A DNA stretch of 64,000 nt from Candidatus Villigracilis affinis (lineage in GTDB: Bacteria > Chloroflexota > Anaerolineae > Anaerolineales > Villigracilaceae). Positions 9,154 to 19,447 of the stretch are shown here, one piece after another. The stretch covers positions 1-64,000 of the forward strand of contig JADKEA010000002.1 of assembly GCA_016718275.1 (NCBI GenBank), read 5' to 3'. The position numbers were made by a program, and so were the translations under genes. The notes under the pieces are model-generated. The model saw only the letters and a program-made list of their open reading frames with translations, made no database searches and was not told the DNA's origin. The first letter of the stretch is position 1. Every line of letters begins with the position of its first letter.

Positions 9154-10008
9154 TCATTTTTTGTACGTGACAAGCCCGATCCATTCGCTCTCTTGAGTAA
9201 ATAACGTGCCAGTTAAATCTCCCCAAAGGCTTTCAACGACAAATCCATTTTGCGCAAGTTCATTTGTGATCGCCTCCGGTGTGTAATCTTGAAACCAATT
9301 TCGGTAGACCGACATTTTTCCGTTTGCTTCGATGACCGTATATTGGTCAAGCCATATGGATTGCTCTGGATAGTCAAAGCCTTCTTCCAGTACAAGATGC
9401 GGACCTGGTTTCCAGAATCCGCTCTCCAATGCTTGCCAGCGGTTTTTATTGCCATGCTTTTTTCGGTGTTCGCGCGTAGATACGTCCAGAACGAATTTTC
9501 CGTTTGGCTTGAGCGCGCGATATACATTGTTCAACAGTGTTGTGCGTTGTTCGGGATTAAGCGGGCAGAAATCACCGTAGATCAATAAGACCACGTCATA
9601 TCGATTTTTGTCATTGAGCTCAAGATAGTTTTGGTAGCGATAGGCGATCTTCAAATTGTTTTTTGCTGCAGATTTTGTCGCGTACTCAATTGATCGATGA
9701 GAGTAATCCACGCCAGTGACTTGCAAACCCGCACGCGCAAAACGGGAAGTGTACAGACCGGGGCCGCATCCCAGATCTAATACAGAGTCTCCAGCTTTTA
9801 AAGCCAGATTTTCAACCAGCCATTTTACGGAACGGTCTATTGTCTCTGGGTTGCGGCTGGCGGCGTCAATATCTGGATTTAGATGTGCTTCCAGCAGATG
9901 AGTTGAGATATGTGGGTCATCCCAAAATAGTGGTTCACCTGAAGTGAAGGGGGCGGGTTTTTGTTGAAGTCCGATCAACTGTGAGATGATTTCGCCAATT
10001 TGTGCCAT
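9154..10008 (-). CDS. Class I SAM-dependent methyltransferase
   Basis: A 284-residue enzyme. The start MAQIGEII at 10008 is taken rather than the longer frame because AAGGAAAG lies just upstream. Motif I, VLDLGCGPGLYT, binds S-adenosylmethionine and is followed by VTGVDYSHRSI (motif II acidic residue) and YDVVLLIYGDF. The target is unknown. It starts two bases after the stop of the DUF6544-like gene, so the two are probably translated together. Confidence 0.85.
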   Translation of the reverse strand: MAQIGEIISQLIGLQQKPAPFTSGEPLFWDDPHISTHLLEAHLNPDIDAASRNPETIDRSVKWLVENLALKAGDSVLDLGCGPGLYTSRFARAGLQVTGVDYSHRSIEYATKSAAKNNLKIAYRYQNYLELNDKNRYDVVLLIYGDFCPLNPEQRTTLLNNVYRALKPNGKFVLDVSTREHRKKHGNKNRWQALESGFWKPGPHLVLEEGFDYPEQSIWLDQYTVIEANGKMSVYRNWFQDYTPEAITNELAQNGFVVESLWGDLTGTLFTQESEWIGLVTYKK

Positions 10009-10010
10009 GG

Positions 10011-10829
10011 TCACTTTCCTTGTTGCCGAATGTATTCGCTTACATTCACGTTGTATTTCACCTCTTCCAGCGTGAACACTGCCCATGGGATTCCCTGATC
10101 CAGCCAGGTCGCAGAACCGACTGCGCTGAGTTTTGTCCCATCAATATTTTTTCCGTCCATGCTGCGAGTGATCCAGAGGATTTTCTTTGCCTGATCACCA
10201 GAGTCTCTAAAGCGCATGGCTTCCATACTATCGAGCAAGCCTGTATCGGGATTGAAGCGCATGACGAAATTTTCTTCCTGATCTTTATATGGGATGAATA
10301 AAAGAGCTGTGTGATCATCTATCGGTTCCCAGCGTACGCGTGGATCTGTAACCCAAATGGACGGGAACCATGCAGCTTCTGCCCATACTGCGAGATTCGC
10401 TGCCTGGCTGGTACTTGGGTCATTATCAAACGTGCCAATGATCGGAATCTCAAAATGACTGTTGCCATTCACATAACTTTCGTTGACTTTCATGATCGGG
10501 ATGCCAAACCATGTCGCTTCGATGTAATGACGATAGTCCCTGCCAGCGTTGTGGACAAAGATGAAACGCGCAGGCATTTTTATGCCAAATGGACTGATCG
10601 CCGCTCGCCCTTTGATTACAACCGTGTCAACAACTGGGATGTCTTCGCCATATACTGTTTTGTAAAAACGTTCCACAGGTGCGGGCAGACCAGCGGGAAG
10701 CTGAACGGTTTTTAACTCAGGTGTATTTTCCGGGTAAGGTTCAAAGGATTTAGGCTTGATTTGGAATCCAAGCCAGCCAAGAAGGATCAGTGCTATGAGT
10801 ATGCAAATGATGATGATCAGGATTTTCAT
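10011..10829 (-). CDS. Membrane-anchored DUF6544-like protein
   Basis: A 272-residue protein with an N-terminal membrane segment (about 2-22) and a conserved outer or inner domain containing GLPAPVERFYKTVYG and YRHYIEATWFGIPIM. These match my memory of the uncharacterised DUF6544 family. Function unknown. It is the first gene of a two-gene unit with the methyltransferase. The 177 bases upstream (10830-11006) hold no gene. Confidence 0.65.
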   Translation of the reverse strand: MKILIIIICILIALILLGWLGFQIKPKSFEPYPENTPELKTVQLPAGLPAPVERFYKTVYGEDIPVVDTVVIKGRAAISPFGIKMPARFIFVHNAGRDYRHYIEATWFGIPIMKVNESYVNGNSHFEIPIIGTFDNDPSTSQAANLAVWAEAAWFPSIWVTDPRVRWEPIDDHTALLFIPYKDQEENFVMRFNPDTGLLDSMEAMRFRDSGDQAKKILWITRSMDGKNIDGTKLSAVGSATWLDQGIPWAVFTLEEVKYNVNVSEYIRQQGK

Positions 10830-11006
10830 GCATTTTCCATTTTAGAGTTTATTTGGTTATTTGAAAATATGTTTTCATTTCACGCCCGGCCTATCACCAG
10901 ACCGTCATTTTCAAACATTGATACTTGGGAAGGATCATTCCTTTTTTTGTATTCATGGATGCGTTATCAGGGATTGAGCCCCTGATAGCACAGAGAGTAG
11001 AAATAT

Positions 11007-11564
11007 TTAATTTACTGGCGGCAGGGTGTTTGTTGGGTTATTTTTCTTTTTGCCGAGCAAACCCGCGCGTGAAAGCACAAGGTATGCACCAAGAACAACA
11101 AGGAAGGCGGGAAAAAGAATGTTGTTGTCTGATGAAAAGAGCATTTCAAAGAACATACCAAAGACCACGAACAGGATCAACCCAATTTTCATCAGCTTTG
11201 CGCCAGACTGCTTTTGTGCCTCTTCATCGGCACGCCAGCCCATTACATAAATGCCTGTGCCAACAAAGAGAATGATCAATATCCAAAAGTAGGACATTGA
11301 TACCCAATGATGAGTAATGCTTTGGAACAACAATATCAAACCAACGCCAGTGACAATTGACCCGGGAATGGCAAGTGCCGCGGATTCCTTTCCGCCTGCG
11401 AACATCATCACAAATAACAGCGCACCAAAGCCAATAAGGATGAGGGGCCAGAAGAAATCCCAGTTCAAGGCGTGGAATAACTGGCCTGTCAGGGATAGCA
11501 AGCCGAAGACGATCATGATCGCGCCTCCTATGAGGGCGCCTATGTTGGAACGATTTGTTTGCAT
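11007..11564 (-). CDS. Multi-pass membrane protein (LiaF/DUF5668-like)
   Basis: A 185-residue protein with about five to six hydrophobic segments, including GGAIMIVFGLLSLTGQL and FFWPLILIGFGALLFV, the spacing seen in LiaI/LiaF-like transmembrane regions. A charged loop (GWRADEEAQKQSGAK) separates two halves. It lies 19 bases from the receiver-domain gene upstream and may be the last member of the kinase-regulator operon. Its role is not known. Confidence 0.65.
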   Translation of the reverse strand: MQTNRSNIGALIGGAIMIVFGLLSLTGQLFHALNWDFFWPLILIGFGALLFVMMFAGGKESAALAIPGSIVTGVGLILLFQSITHHWVSMSYFWILIILFVGTGIYVMGWRADEEAQKQSGAKLMKIGLILFVVFGMFFEMLFSSDNNILFPAFLVVLGAYLVLSRAGLLGKKKNNPTNTLPPVN

Positions 11565-11583
11565 TTCTTTCTCCTTTGAGGTT

Positions 11584-11967
11584 TCAAGCTGACTTTGAGC
11601 TATTCAAGTCGTTTTTGTTAAGAAGCGGCTTCAAGATGGAGATCAACTTATCAGGCGGTGCGCCCTTGTAAACAAAATCTGCGCCTGCGCCTTTTGCCGC
11701 GGCTTCATCGTTCGCGTCCACGCTGAGGAGGACAATTTTCAGTTGTGGATAAGCCTTTTGAAGTAGTCGGCAGGTATCGGGTGCGGGAGAACCGTAGAGT
11801 CTCCAATCCAACAACAGCAGGTCGGGTGACGCATCTGCCAAAGTGCGGATCAGAGTCTCCACATCTCCAACTTCAACGATGCCATTCATACCCATCTTGC
11901 GTCGAAGCAGAAGAATAAGCGCCTTGCGTGTTGCAGAATCGGGATCAGCAATGATGATACGAATCAT
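11584..11967 (-). CDS. Single-domain response regulator (receiver only)
   Basis: A 127-residue CheY-like receiver with no output domain. The start MIRIIIADPD at 11967 has GAGG upstream. The acidic pocket is in IADPD, the phosphorylated Asp is in LLLLDWRLYG, and the conserved Lys is in VYKGAPP. It lies downstream of a sensor kinase and a NarL-type regulator on the same strand, so it may be a phosphate sink or a regulator acting by protein contact. Its ribosome-binding site is inside a perfect hairpin. Confidence 0.8.
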   Translation of the reverse strand: MIRIIIADPDSATRKALILLLRRKMGMNGIVEVGDVETLIRTLADASPDLLLLDWRLYGSPAPDTCRLLQKAYPQLKIVLLSVDANDEAAAKGAGADFVYKGAPPDKLISILKPLLNKNDLNSSKSA

Positions 11968-11970
11968 AAG

Positions 11971-12002
11971 GACCTCGCTTGTAGTGTATGACAAGCGAGG
12001 TC
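11971..12002 (-). promoter_or_regulatory. Hairpin covering the ribosome-binding site of the receiver gene
   Basis: A perfect 12-bp inverted repeat (GACCTCGCTTGT at 11971-11982 and its complement at 11991-12002) has an eight-base loop. On the minus strand the 3' arm contains the GAGG placed before the start at 11967. It could block translation when folded, or it could be a weak terminator or a protein operator. Confidence 0.6.
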
Positions 12003-12099
12003 CCCGGGTATCTGTCTATGGTATGGTCTTTACCTAGCCGAACGGACAGGACACTTCATTTGACCTCAGAACCCTTCGATCAAACTCAGAGCGGGTCTG

Positions 12100-12726
12100 T
12101 TACACGAGCTTCTGCTCCAGTGCCAGTTTGACGGCTTCCACGCGACTATCCACACCAAGTTTGTGGAAGATGTTTGAAATGTGAAATTTGACCGTTCCGA
12201 GACTCACCACAAGTTCCTCTGCGATCTCATTGTTGTTGAGACCGTCCACCAAACATCGGAGAACGTCACATTCACGTTCGGTCAATTGCCCACCTGCGAT
12301 CTGTGGTTGTGCAACGGAATTTGCCAGCACTTGTGTGGCTTCGGGGGAAAGGGTCATCTTGCCTTCATACGCCGAGCGGATGGCGTGTCCCAACTCTTTT
12401 GCTGTGACGTTCTTTTGCAAGTATCCGATGGCCCCGGCCTGTAATGCTCCCTGCACCATGTTCTGTTCGGCGAAACTTGTTAGAGCAATAACCTTAACCT
12501 TTGGATATTTTTGATGGATCTCGCGCGTGGCAGTGATCCCGTCTGTGCCGGGCATCATTAAGTCCATGAGTACAACATCGGGCTTATGGAGGGAAACCAT
12601 CTGCACGGCTTCAGCGCCATCTGAAGCTTCACCGACAAGTTTAAATTCCTTGTTAACCAGGAGGAATTTTGATAAGCCGCTCCTGACAACCGTATGATCA
12701 TCCACGAGAAGGATTTTGATGGGCAT
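12100..12726 (-). CDS. NarL/FixJ-family response regulator
   Basis: A 208-residue two-domain transcription factor. The receiver has the acidic pair in LLVDDH, the phosphorylation site in VVLMDLMMPG (Asp55), and the Lys in LQKNVT. The LuxR-type helix-turn-helix follows: LTERECDVLRCLVDG, NEIAEELVVS, VKFHISNIFHKLGV. It begins 21 bases after the sensor kinase stop and is surely its partner. Bases 11995-12099 downstream hold only the hairpin and a degenerate CCCTTCGA repeat. Confidence 0.93.
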   Translation of the reverse strand: MPIKILLVDDHTVVRSGLSKFLLVNKEFKLVGEASDGAEAVQMVSLHKPDVVLMDLMMPGTDGITATREIHQKYPKVKVIALTSFAEQNMVQGALQAGAIGYLQKNVTAKELGHAIRSAYEGKMTLSPEATQVLANSVAQPQIAGGQLTERECDVLRCLVDGLNNNEIAEELVVSLGTVKFHISNIFHKLGVDSRVEAVKLALEQKLV

Positions 12727-12747
12727 TTGTTGCTCCTTGTTAAAAAG

Positions 12748-15700
12748 CTATAAAACTCTCAGCTTTATGTTTGGGTTTGCATTCCATATTACTTCAACGC
12801 AAGTCCCCGAGCCGGGGGTGCTGCTAATATGATAGTCAGCGCCAATGGCTTCAGCGCGTTCACGCATGATGCGCAATCCCAGGCTGGTCGGTTTGCTGGT
12901 GGACATGTCGAAGCCGATGCCGTTGTCGCATATTTCAAAATGCAACCCATCCGGAAAAAGGGACAGACTTACATTTACCTGTGTGGCGCGCGCATACTTG
13001 AATATGTTATTCAAGCTTTCCTGTGCAATGCGATAGACGGCAACTTGTACCTCAGGAGGCAGTTTACAATCGCCTTCGATGCTCAACGTAATAGGCAGGC
13101 GCGAGCGGCCTATAAAGGCTTCACACAATTGTTTGATAAGGTCGCTCAAACGTGTTTGAGTTAAAGCGGCAGGACGCAATTCAAGCAGAAGCGTGCGCAT
13201 CTCGGCCAATGCACCGCGTGTGAGCTGGCGCAGCTCCTCTGTTGACCGTACTGCTTCATCTACATCCATTTCCCATAATTCTGGCAATACTTCTGCTGTC
13301 AGACTGGCGGAGAATAAGGTTTGTGTGACAGCATCATGCAGGTCACGCGCGAGGCGGGTGCGGTCTGCGGTGACTGCCTCTTCAGCAGCTTTCTCTGCCA
13401 GTTCCTTCTCTATCTTTGTGCGTTGTTCGATCTCTTTCTGTAAACGTTGGTTGGCGTCCTCCAACTCGTGCGTACGTTCCTGCACCCGTTGTTGCAGGTT
13501 TAACAGGTAATCAGCTTCCTGTTCTGCCATTCGTTCCGACGCACGTTTTTGTTCGTCAATGTCTTCGATAATCCCAACCAGATAATCTGGTTTACCGTTC
13601 AGGTCACGCACGAGGGAATAGTTGACACGTGCCCAGAAGATACGATCATCTTTATGGCGATAACGTCTTTCCATTACATAAGAGTCTCGTTTGCCTTCGA
13701 TCAAATCCTTGAACAGATCCACGTCCATGCCGCGATCTTCGGGCACAGCCAGCAAACGCGGATCAACGTTCCGTAAATCCTCTGCGTTATATCCGATGAT
13801 CCTTTCCGTAGCCGCATTGAAGGTAATCGGCCTGCGCTCAAGACTCATTACCGCAACGCCCACAGCTACGTTATCGAAAATAGCCTGAAAACGTGCCTGC
13901 GAATTATAGAGCTCCTCAGCGGCATGTTTCGCCAGAGCTTCCTCTGCCCGCTTGCGTTGTTCCACTTCCGTTTCGAGGAGTTTGTTCATTTCGCGCAATT
14001 CGGATGTTCGCTCTGAGACCTGTGTTTCGAGGTGGATATTCTGCTCACGGATCGCATCTAACCGCCACTTGAATCCGCCAGCGAGGAGCACGCTCAACAC
14101 GACAATCAAAGAACCATTGAACCACCAGGTCTGCCAGTATGGCGGCGTGATCACAATGGGAATGGAAATGCCCTGCTCGTTCCAGACGCTATCGCTGTTG
14201 GATGCTTTTACATGGAAGGTGTAATCTCCGCCCGTCAGGTTGGTGTAAGTGGCATAACGGCGATTACCGGCTTGTATCCAGTCCTCGTCAAAGCCTTCGA
14301 GTTTGTAGGCGTACTGGTTCTTCTGCGGCGCCTGGAAATCGAATGCTGAAAATTCAAACGAGATGAAATCCTGTTGATAGGAAAGCTCAATAGGCGTGCG
14401 GCCGGTCAAATCCACAAGCTGGGGTTCGTTGAACACATCGAAGCGGGTTACAACCACTTGAGGCGCAACGGGGTTTGGCTTGATATCTTCGGGACGGAAT
14501 AGGTTGAAGCCGTTGATGCCGCCGACGTACATGGTGCCATCGGCGCTTTGGAAGTAGGCATTCGAGTTGAACTCGTTACTTTGCAGTCCATCGGATGTAT
14601 CGTAGTGTGTGAATGTTTCGGTACGCCGGTCAAATTCAGCAAGGCCGTTGTTGGTCGTTAACCAGAGATTGCCATCATTATCTTCGAGGATTCCTAGCAC
14701 AACATTGTTGGGCAGTCCGTTCTTTTCGGTGTAGTGTTTGAATTCGCCGGTACGCGGGTCAAGGCGGTTCAGCCCAAGCTGTGTGCCGAGCCAGATAAAG
14801 CCATCGGTGGTTTCGTGGATGGTCCAGACCGAGTCTTCGCTCAGGCTGTTCGTGTTGTCAGCGTTGTGAATGTATCTCGTAAACGTGGCAGTTTTCGGGT
14901 CTGTTTGACGCGGATCGTTTAAATCCAATTGATTCAGCCCGCCACCCCAGGTCCCGATCCAGAGGATGTTATTTGAGTCGATATATAAACTGACCACCGT
15001 GTTACTGCTCAGGCTGGTTGGGTCTGCAGAGTCGTTACTGTAATTCGTGAATGAGTCGGCGTTCGGGTCAAAGCGCGACAAACCGCCGAAGGTGCCAACC
15101 CATAAATTACCTTTTTTATCGGGCAGGAATGTGGCGATATTATCGTCGGCGAGGCTGGCTGGGTTTTCCGGCTCATGAAGATAATGTGTAACACGATCAG
15201 TATTGGAGTTAAGGCGATTCAAACCCTTACCCAATGTGCCTGCCCATACCGTATTGTATGGATCAACATATACATCCATGAACAGGTCATCGGACAGGCT
15301 GTTGGGGTTTTCGGGGTCGTGATGATAATGTGCGAAAGTTCCAGTGTCAGGGTCAAAACGGTCCAAACCACCGCCCCATGTGGCAACCCAGATATTGCCG
15401 CGTTTGTCCTCTGCAAATGCGCCAACAGTATTCGCGCCGAGGCTGGCCGGGTTGCCGGGATTGTTTCGATACAAACTAAATTGTCCCGCATTTGCGGGCA
15501 GTTTGTTGATGCCGCTATGCGATGTGCCAACCCACAAGATACCTGAGCGATCCCTGAACAAAGACCAAACTTCGTCCCCACTCAAGCTGTCGGGAAAATA
15601 TGGGTCGTTCTGGTAGCGCGTGAAATATCCGGGGTCTGCAAGGTTCATGCGGCTCAAACCGTTGGCCCATGTACCGATCCACAATGCGCCATCGGGGTCG

Positions 15701-16648
15701 AGCCACAAGCTCATTACATCGTCCCCGCTCAGGCTGTGTTCGTTTTGCGGATCGTGTGTAAAGTGTTTTACTTTTCCGGTCTGCGGATCAAAATTATCAA
15801 GCCCGGAGCCATGCAGACTAAATCCGCCAGTTGCAATCCACAATGTTCCATCGGGTGCTTCCACAATGGATGCGATATTGTTGCTTGCGAGGCTTTCAGG
15901 ATCCGATTCATCGTGCTGGTAACGCGTGAAAGTTCCGCTTGATGGATCAAAGCGGTTCAAACCAGACCCTTCGACTCCGCCTGCTCCGGTACCGATCCAA
16001 AGCTGATGGTTCGAGTCTTCGAAAATATAAGAGACCGCGTCACTGCTCAGGCTGTTTGGGTTATTCGGGTCGTTCTTGAAATGTTCAAAGGTATCCAGCT
16101 CGGGGTTGTAACGGTCCAGACCGGCGAGTGTGGCGATCCAAAGATCCCCGTTTGAATCACTCTTTATAGAGTAGATCGTTCCATCACTGAGGCTTGCCGG
16201 GGGCTTCAGGGTCAGTTAGGTAACGAGTGAAGGTTTCTGTCGCAGGGTCGTAACGGTTCAGTCCGCCGCCCCAGGTCCCGATCCAGAGTGAGCCGTTTTT
16301 GTCCTCTCCCATTGAAAGGATGCTGTTGTGGCTGAGCGAGTTGGGGTCATCGGGATCGTGTTTGTAAATCTTGAACCCGTAGCCATCGTAACGGTTCAGC
16401 CCATCTTGTGTGCCGATCCATAGGTAACCACGGCTGTCTTGAAAAATAGCCAGCCCGGCATTTTGAGAGAGGCCATCTTCAATTGTGAGATGCTCAAAAC
16501 GAACGACACTGCCGGGCGCAAAGTTTAGGTCAGCATCAAAAGCCGCACCTGTTGGAGGTGCGGCAAGCCCGGTTGTGGAAGACAAAACAGAGAACCCGAA
16601 AACGACAATAAAAAAAAGACTGCGTATGCGCTTCATGGAGATGGCCAA
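12748..16648 (-). CDS. Two-component-regulator-propeller hybrid sensor histidine kinase (one-base frameshift)
   Basis: A protein of about 1299 residues read from 16648. It has a signal peptide, then a long periplasmic-type sensor of repeated propeller units (DGTLWIGTWGGGLNRFDP pattern, about fourteen copies). A Y_Y_Y domain follows (ending near 14180), then one membrane segment (near 14075-14130), a coiled coil, a PAS domain (near 13560-13890), a second coiled coil, HisKA_3 with ARDLHDAVTQ (near 13340) and a HATPase (to 12775). This is the NarX/DesK type of kinase. The frame is broken at 16198-16202, where five G are present and four restore the reading (DPEAPASLSDG); the part between 15960 and 16200 is open in the new frame. 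The gene heads an operon with two response regulators. Confidence 0.88.
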
Positions 16649-16799
16649 CTTCGCGTCATTCTAGCATTGCGCAAATCCCCGTTGCTACTAACAAGTTTCT
16701 TAATTTTCAGGACGGATGTAATCAAAATTACGATATGAAGAAGGAACTCGTAATGAAACACTTTCCCATCTCATCATGCTTTTTCAAAAAATAATCTTT

Positions 16800-16811
16800 T
16801 ATAATCACTTT
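16800..16811 (+). promoter_or_regulatory. TATAAT box six bases before a start codon (leaderless promoter)
   Basis: TATAAT at 16800-16805 is followed by six bases and the ATG at 16812. There is no ribosome-binding site, so transcription probably begins at or next to the A of ATG. Confidence 0.6.
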
Positions 16812-17975
16812 ATGCTTACTCTCAAACAACACTTCCTGCTCGACCCATCCGTTATCTTTTTAAATCATGGTTCCTTCGGCGCAGCTCCAAGGCCTGTTTT
16901 TGAAGCCTATCAAAACTGGCAATTGCGTTTGGAGCGCCAGCCGGTACTCTTTCTTGGTCGCGAACTCGATGGACTTCTGAAAAAATCCCGCCAAGCGCTT
17001 GGGGAATATCTCAATACCGATTCTAATGATCTGGTCTATATTCCCAATGCAACCCATGGAGTAAATATTATTGCTCACTCTTTGCAACTCAAGCCGGGGG
17101 ATGAGATTCTGACTACTGACCACGAATATGGCGCTTGTGATTACACCTGGAATTTTATCTGCGATAAAGTTGGCGCAAACTACATCCATCAACCCATTCC
17201 CTTGCCAGTTTCTTCTGAAGAGGAAATTGTCCAACAGTTCTGGCGAGGTGTCACTTCGCGAACAAAGGTCATTTATCTGAGCCATATTACTTCTCCAACA
17301 GCCCTGCGCATGCCAGTGGAGCAGATTTGTAAGCGAGCAAAAGAGGCGGGAATATTGACGGTCATTGATGCAGCCCACTCCCCAGGGCAGATTCCCGTCG
17401 ATCTTCAAGCCCTTGATGCCGACATTGTTTTCGGAAATTGTCATAAATGGATGCTCAACGCAAAAGGTTCCGCTTTTTTGTATGTAAAGCAGAAATTGCA
17501 ACACCTCATTGATCCATTGATTGTGAGTTGGGGATACCATCCAACTCCAGAGACAACTACAGGCTCTCGCTTTATCGACATCCTGCAATGGACAGGAACC
17601 AAAGACCCCACTGCCGCTTTAACTGTCCCAACTGCCATCCAATTCCTGCGGGACAATCATTGGGATGATGTGCGAAAAGAATGTCATGATCTGCTGCGCC
17701 GGGGAATCGAGCAAATTTGTGACTTGGTAAATATGCCCCCGTTGTATCCTCTCGATTCGGATCTTTATAGTCAAATGGGTATTGCTCCTCTCCCTTTGTC
17801 TAATCTTGCAGCGCTTAAAAATCGTTTGTATGATGAATACAAGATAGAAGTACCCCTGATCCAATGGCAGGATCAACAATTTGTCCGCATTTCGGTACAG
17901 GGATACAATTCTGAGGAGGATATTGATGCATTGGCGAAGGCGTTACAGGTGCTTTTACCCCAAGTTGCTGCTTAG
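16812..17975 (+). CDS. Class V aminotransferase-fold PLP enzyme (isopenicillin N epimerase-like)
   Basis: A 387-residue PLP enzyme. The start at 16812 is chosen because it follows TATAAT by six bases and gives the usual N terminus (FLNHGSFGAAP). The PLP lysine is in GNCHKWMLNAKGSAFLYV; DAAHSPGQ carries the Asp that holds the pyridine ring. Family members include isopenicillin N epimerases, cysteine desulfurases and ergothioneine lyases (EgtE), so the substrate is open. Immediately downstream is a decayed duplicate of its C terminus. Confidence 0.85.
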   Translation: MLTLKQHFLLDPSVIFLNHGSFGAAPRPVFEAYQNWQLRLERQPVLFLGRELDGLLKKSRQALGEYLNTDSNDLVYIPNATHGVNIIAHSLQLKPGDEILTTDHEYGACDYTWNFICDKVGANYIHQPIPLPVSSEEEIVQQFWRGVTSRTKVIYLSHITSPTALRMPVEQICKRAKEAGILTVIDAAHSPGQIPVDLQALDADIVFGNCHKWMLNAKGSAFLYVKQKLQHLIDPLIVSWGYHPTPETTTGSRFIDILQWTGTKDPTAALTVPTAIQFLRDNHWDDVRKECHDLLRRGIEQICDLVNMPPLYPLDSDLYSQMGIAPLPLSNLAALKNRLYDEYKIEVPLIQWQDQQFVRISVQGYNSEEDIDALAKALQVLLPQVAA

Positions 17976-17983
17976 CTGATCGA

Positions 17984-18103
17984 ATGACACCTGCGGCAGG
18001 GGAGGCCGTGAAATTGCTTCGTGTTTCAATACAGGGCTATAACACAAAAATGGATATGAACCGTTTATTGAAGGCATTGTCCGCCTGCCTTGGAAAAGCG
18101 TGA
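17984..18103 (+). pseudogene. Remnant of a second class V aminotransferase C terminus
   Basis: A 39-codon frame ends with LLRVSIQGYNTKMDMNRLLKAL. This lines up with VRISVQGYNSEEDIDALAKAL at the C terminus of the intact enzyme just upstream. Only the last 30 or so residues remain, so this is either the end of a tandem duplicate lost by deletion or a recombination scar. The absence of a ribosome-binding site and of the rest of the fold argues against function. Confidence 0.7.
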
Positions 18104-18180
18104 GAAAATCTTAATCTAAAACGTAGGGATGCCGTAATTTTGTCTACGCGTTTTTGTGATAGATTTATAGCGGAGTGATC

Positions 18181-19257
18181 ATGAAAAAGCCCAAATTGCG
18201 GATTTCAGCCCGCAAAAGATACGTTTCGTTTCTCTTATTATCAATAGCCGTTCTGGCTTATTTCCTGCTTTCACCGAGCGATGGTTCCGCAAAGCCCTTG
18301 CAGCGTGAAACGATCAACACTCCATCTCAGCTGATAGATGCGGTTAATAATCTGCGCATAGCCAATGGTTTGCCAGCGTTGGCTGTACACTCTGTATTGA
18401 TGCAATCTTCTCAATCACAGGCCGACTATATGGCCTCGGTTGGATATTCCACACACGAGCGCCCGGGCGGAATTAGTTTTACCCAGCAGTTGCTTGCCTT
18501 GGGTTTCCCACTGGCCGGTGACCTTTCTTTGGGCGGCTTTCGCGCAGAGAATGTGATTCAGTCTTCCGGTCCGCTGGTGTGGAATGGTGTGCCGCCCGGC
18601 TGGCAGGATAGTCAGCACATGAATACTATGCTTTCGCAGAATTTCACACATATTGGCGCGGGCATCTCACAAGGTACAAGCGGATATTTCTATGCGTTGG
18701 ATTGTGCTGCCGCAACCGGCAGTGGTGAGATGCAAGATGGCGTAACCACGCTGCTGACGAGTGTACCCGGCGGGGCACAGGCTGGGGTCAGTCAATTCAT
18801 GGTTCCAGTTGTACTCAGTACCGCAAACGCTGGTGGAGATGTACTTCATAAAGTACAGTATGGACAAACCCTGTGGAGCATTGCCATCGAATATGGGACG
18901 ACGATCAAGGCCATTCAAGCCTTGAATGGCCTTGGCGAAGACCTGGTCGTGTATCAGGGACAGGAGTTGCTGGTTCTAAAAGGAGCCACACCGCCTGCAC
19001 CTGTCACACCAACCAGCGCTCTAGCGATGGATACGCCAGATGTTGTGCAGTTATCCACATCTGAAATGCCTGTGCCGTCTCCAACTGTAACTTTGTCCGC
19101 GCAAACTGCGACTGAGATCGTTGCTGTCGTTGATTCACCATCTGAAGATAAAGCCTCTTCTGGTACGGCTTCATCAGGATTGTTGGTGGGGATTTTGATC
19201 GTTGCCGCCTTTGTCGGTGGCGGGGTGGCAGTCTGGCTGATCCGCGACCCGAATTAA
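18181..19257 (+). CDS. CAP/SCP-domain and LysM membrane protein
   Basis: A 358-residue envelope protein, started at ATG 18181 with GGAG five bases upstream rather than at the GTG at 18175. It has an N-terminal signal or anchor (about 15-33). A CAP domain (about 45-180) has LIDAVNNLRIANGLPAL, SQADYMASVGYSTHERPG and HMNTMLSQNFTHIGAG. A LysM repeat (about 218-265, VQYGQTLWSIAIEYGTTIKAIQALN) binds peptidoglycan. A Thr/Pro-rich linker and a C-terminal membrane helix followed by a short tail end the protein. It is distinct from the SLH-anchored CAP protein at 4076. Confidence 0.85.
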   Translation: MKKPKLRISARKRYVSFLLLSIAVLAYFLLSPSDGSAKPLQRETINTPSQLIDAVNNLRIANGLPALAVHSVLMQSSQSQADYMASVGYSTHERPGGISFTQQLLALGFPLAGDLSLGGFRAENVIQSSGPLVWNGVPPGWQDSQHMNTMLSQNFTHIGAGISQGTSGYFYALDCAAATGSGEMQDGVTTLLTSVPGGAQAGVSQFMVPVVLSTANAGGDVLHKVQYGQTLWSIAIEYGTTIKAIQALNGLGEDLVVYQGQELLVLKGATPPAPVTPTSALAMDTPDVVQLSTSEMPVPSPTVTLSAQTATEIVAVVDSPSEDKASSGTASSGLLVGILIVAAFVGGGVAVWLIRDPN

Positions 19258-19318
19258 AGCGGCCTCTTCACGCTTGCGGAGTTGCTCCTCTAACTGCCAG
19301 GGAATGTCATTACTTTAT

Positions 19319-19350
19319 ACAGGTCACGCTCCATGCGTGGCCTGTTCTTG
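19319..19350 (+). terminator. Probable terminator
   Basis: ACAGGTCACGC pairs with GCGTGGCCTGT (one wobble) around TCCAT and is followed by a weak T-rich stretch, TCTTGT. A TATAAT box at 19382-19387 may be the promoter of the next gene. Confidence 0.6.
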
Positions 19351-19447
19351 TGTATATAAAGATTGCAAACTGCGTAAAAGGTATAATAACCATTCTCAAC
19401 GCAGTCTAACAAACTGCCAAACTCTATAACGACGAAACGAAAAAACA

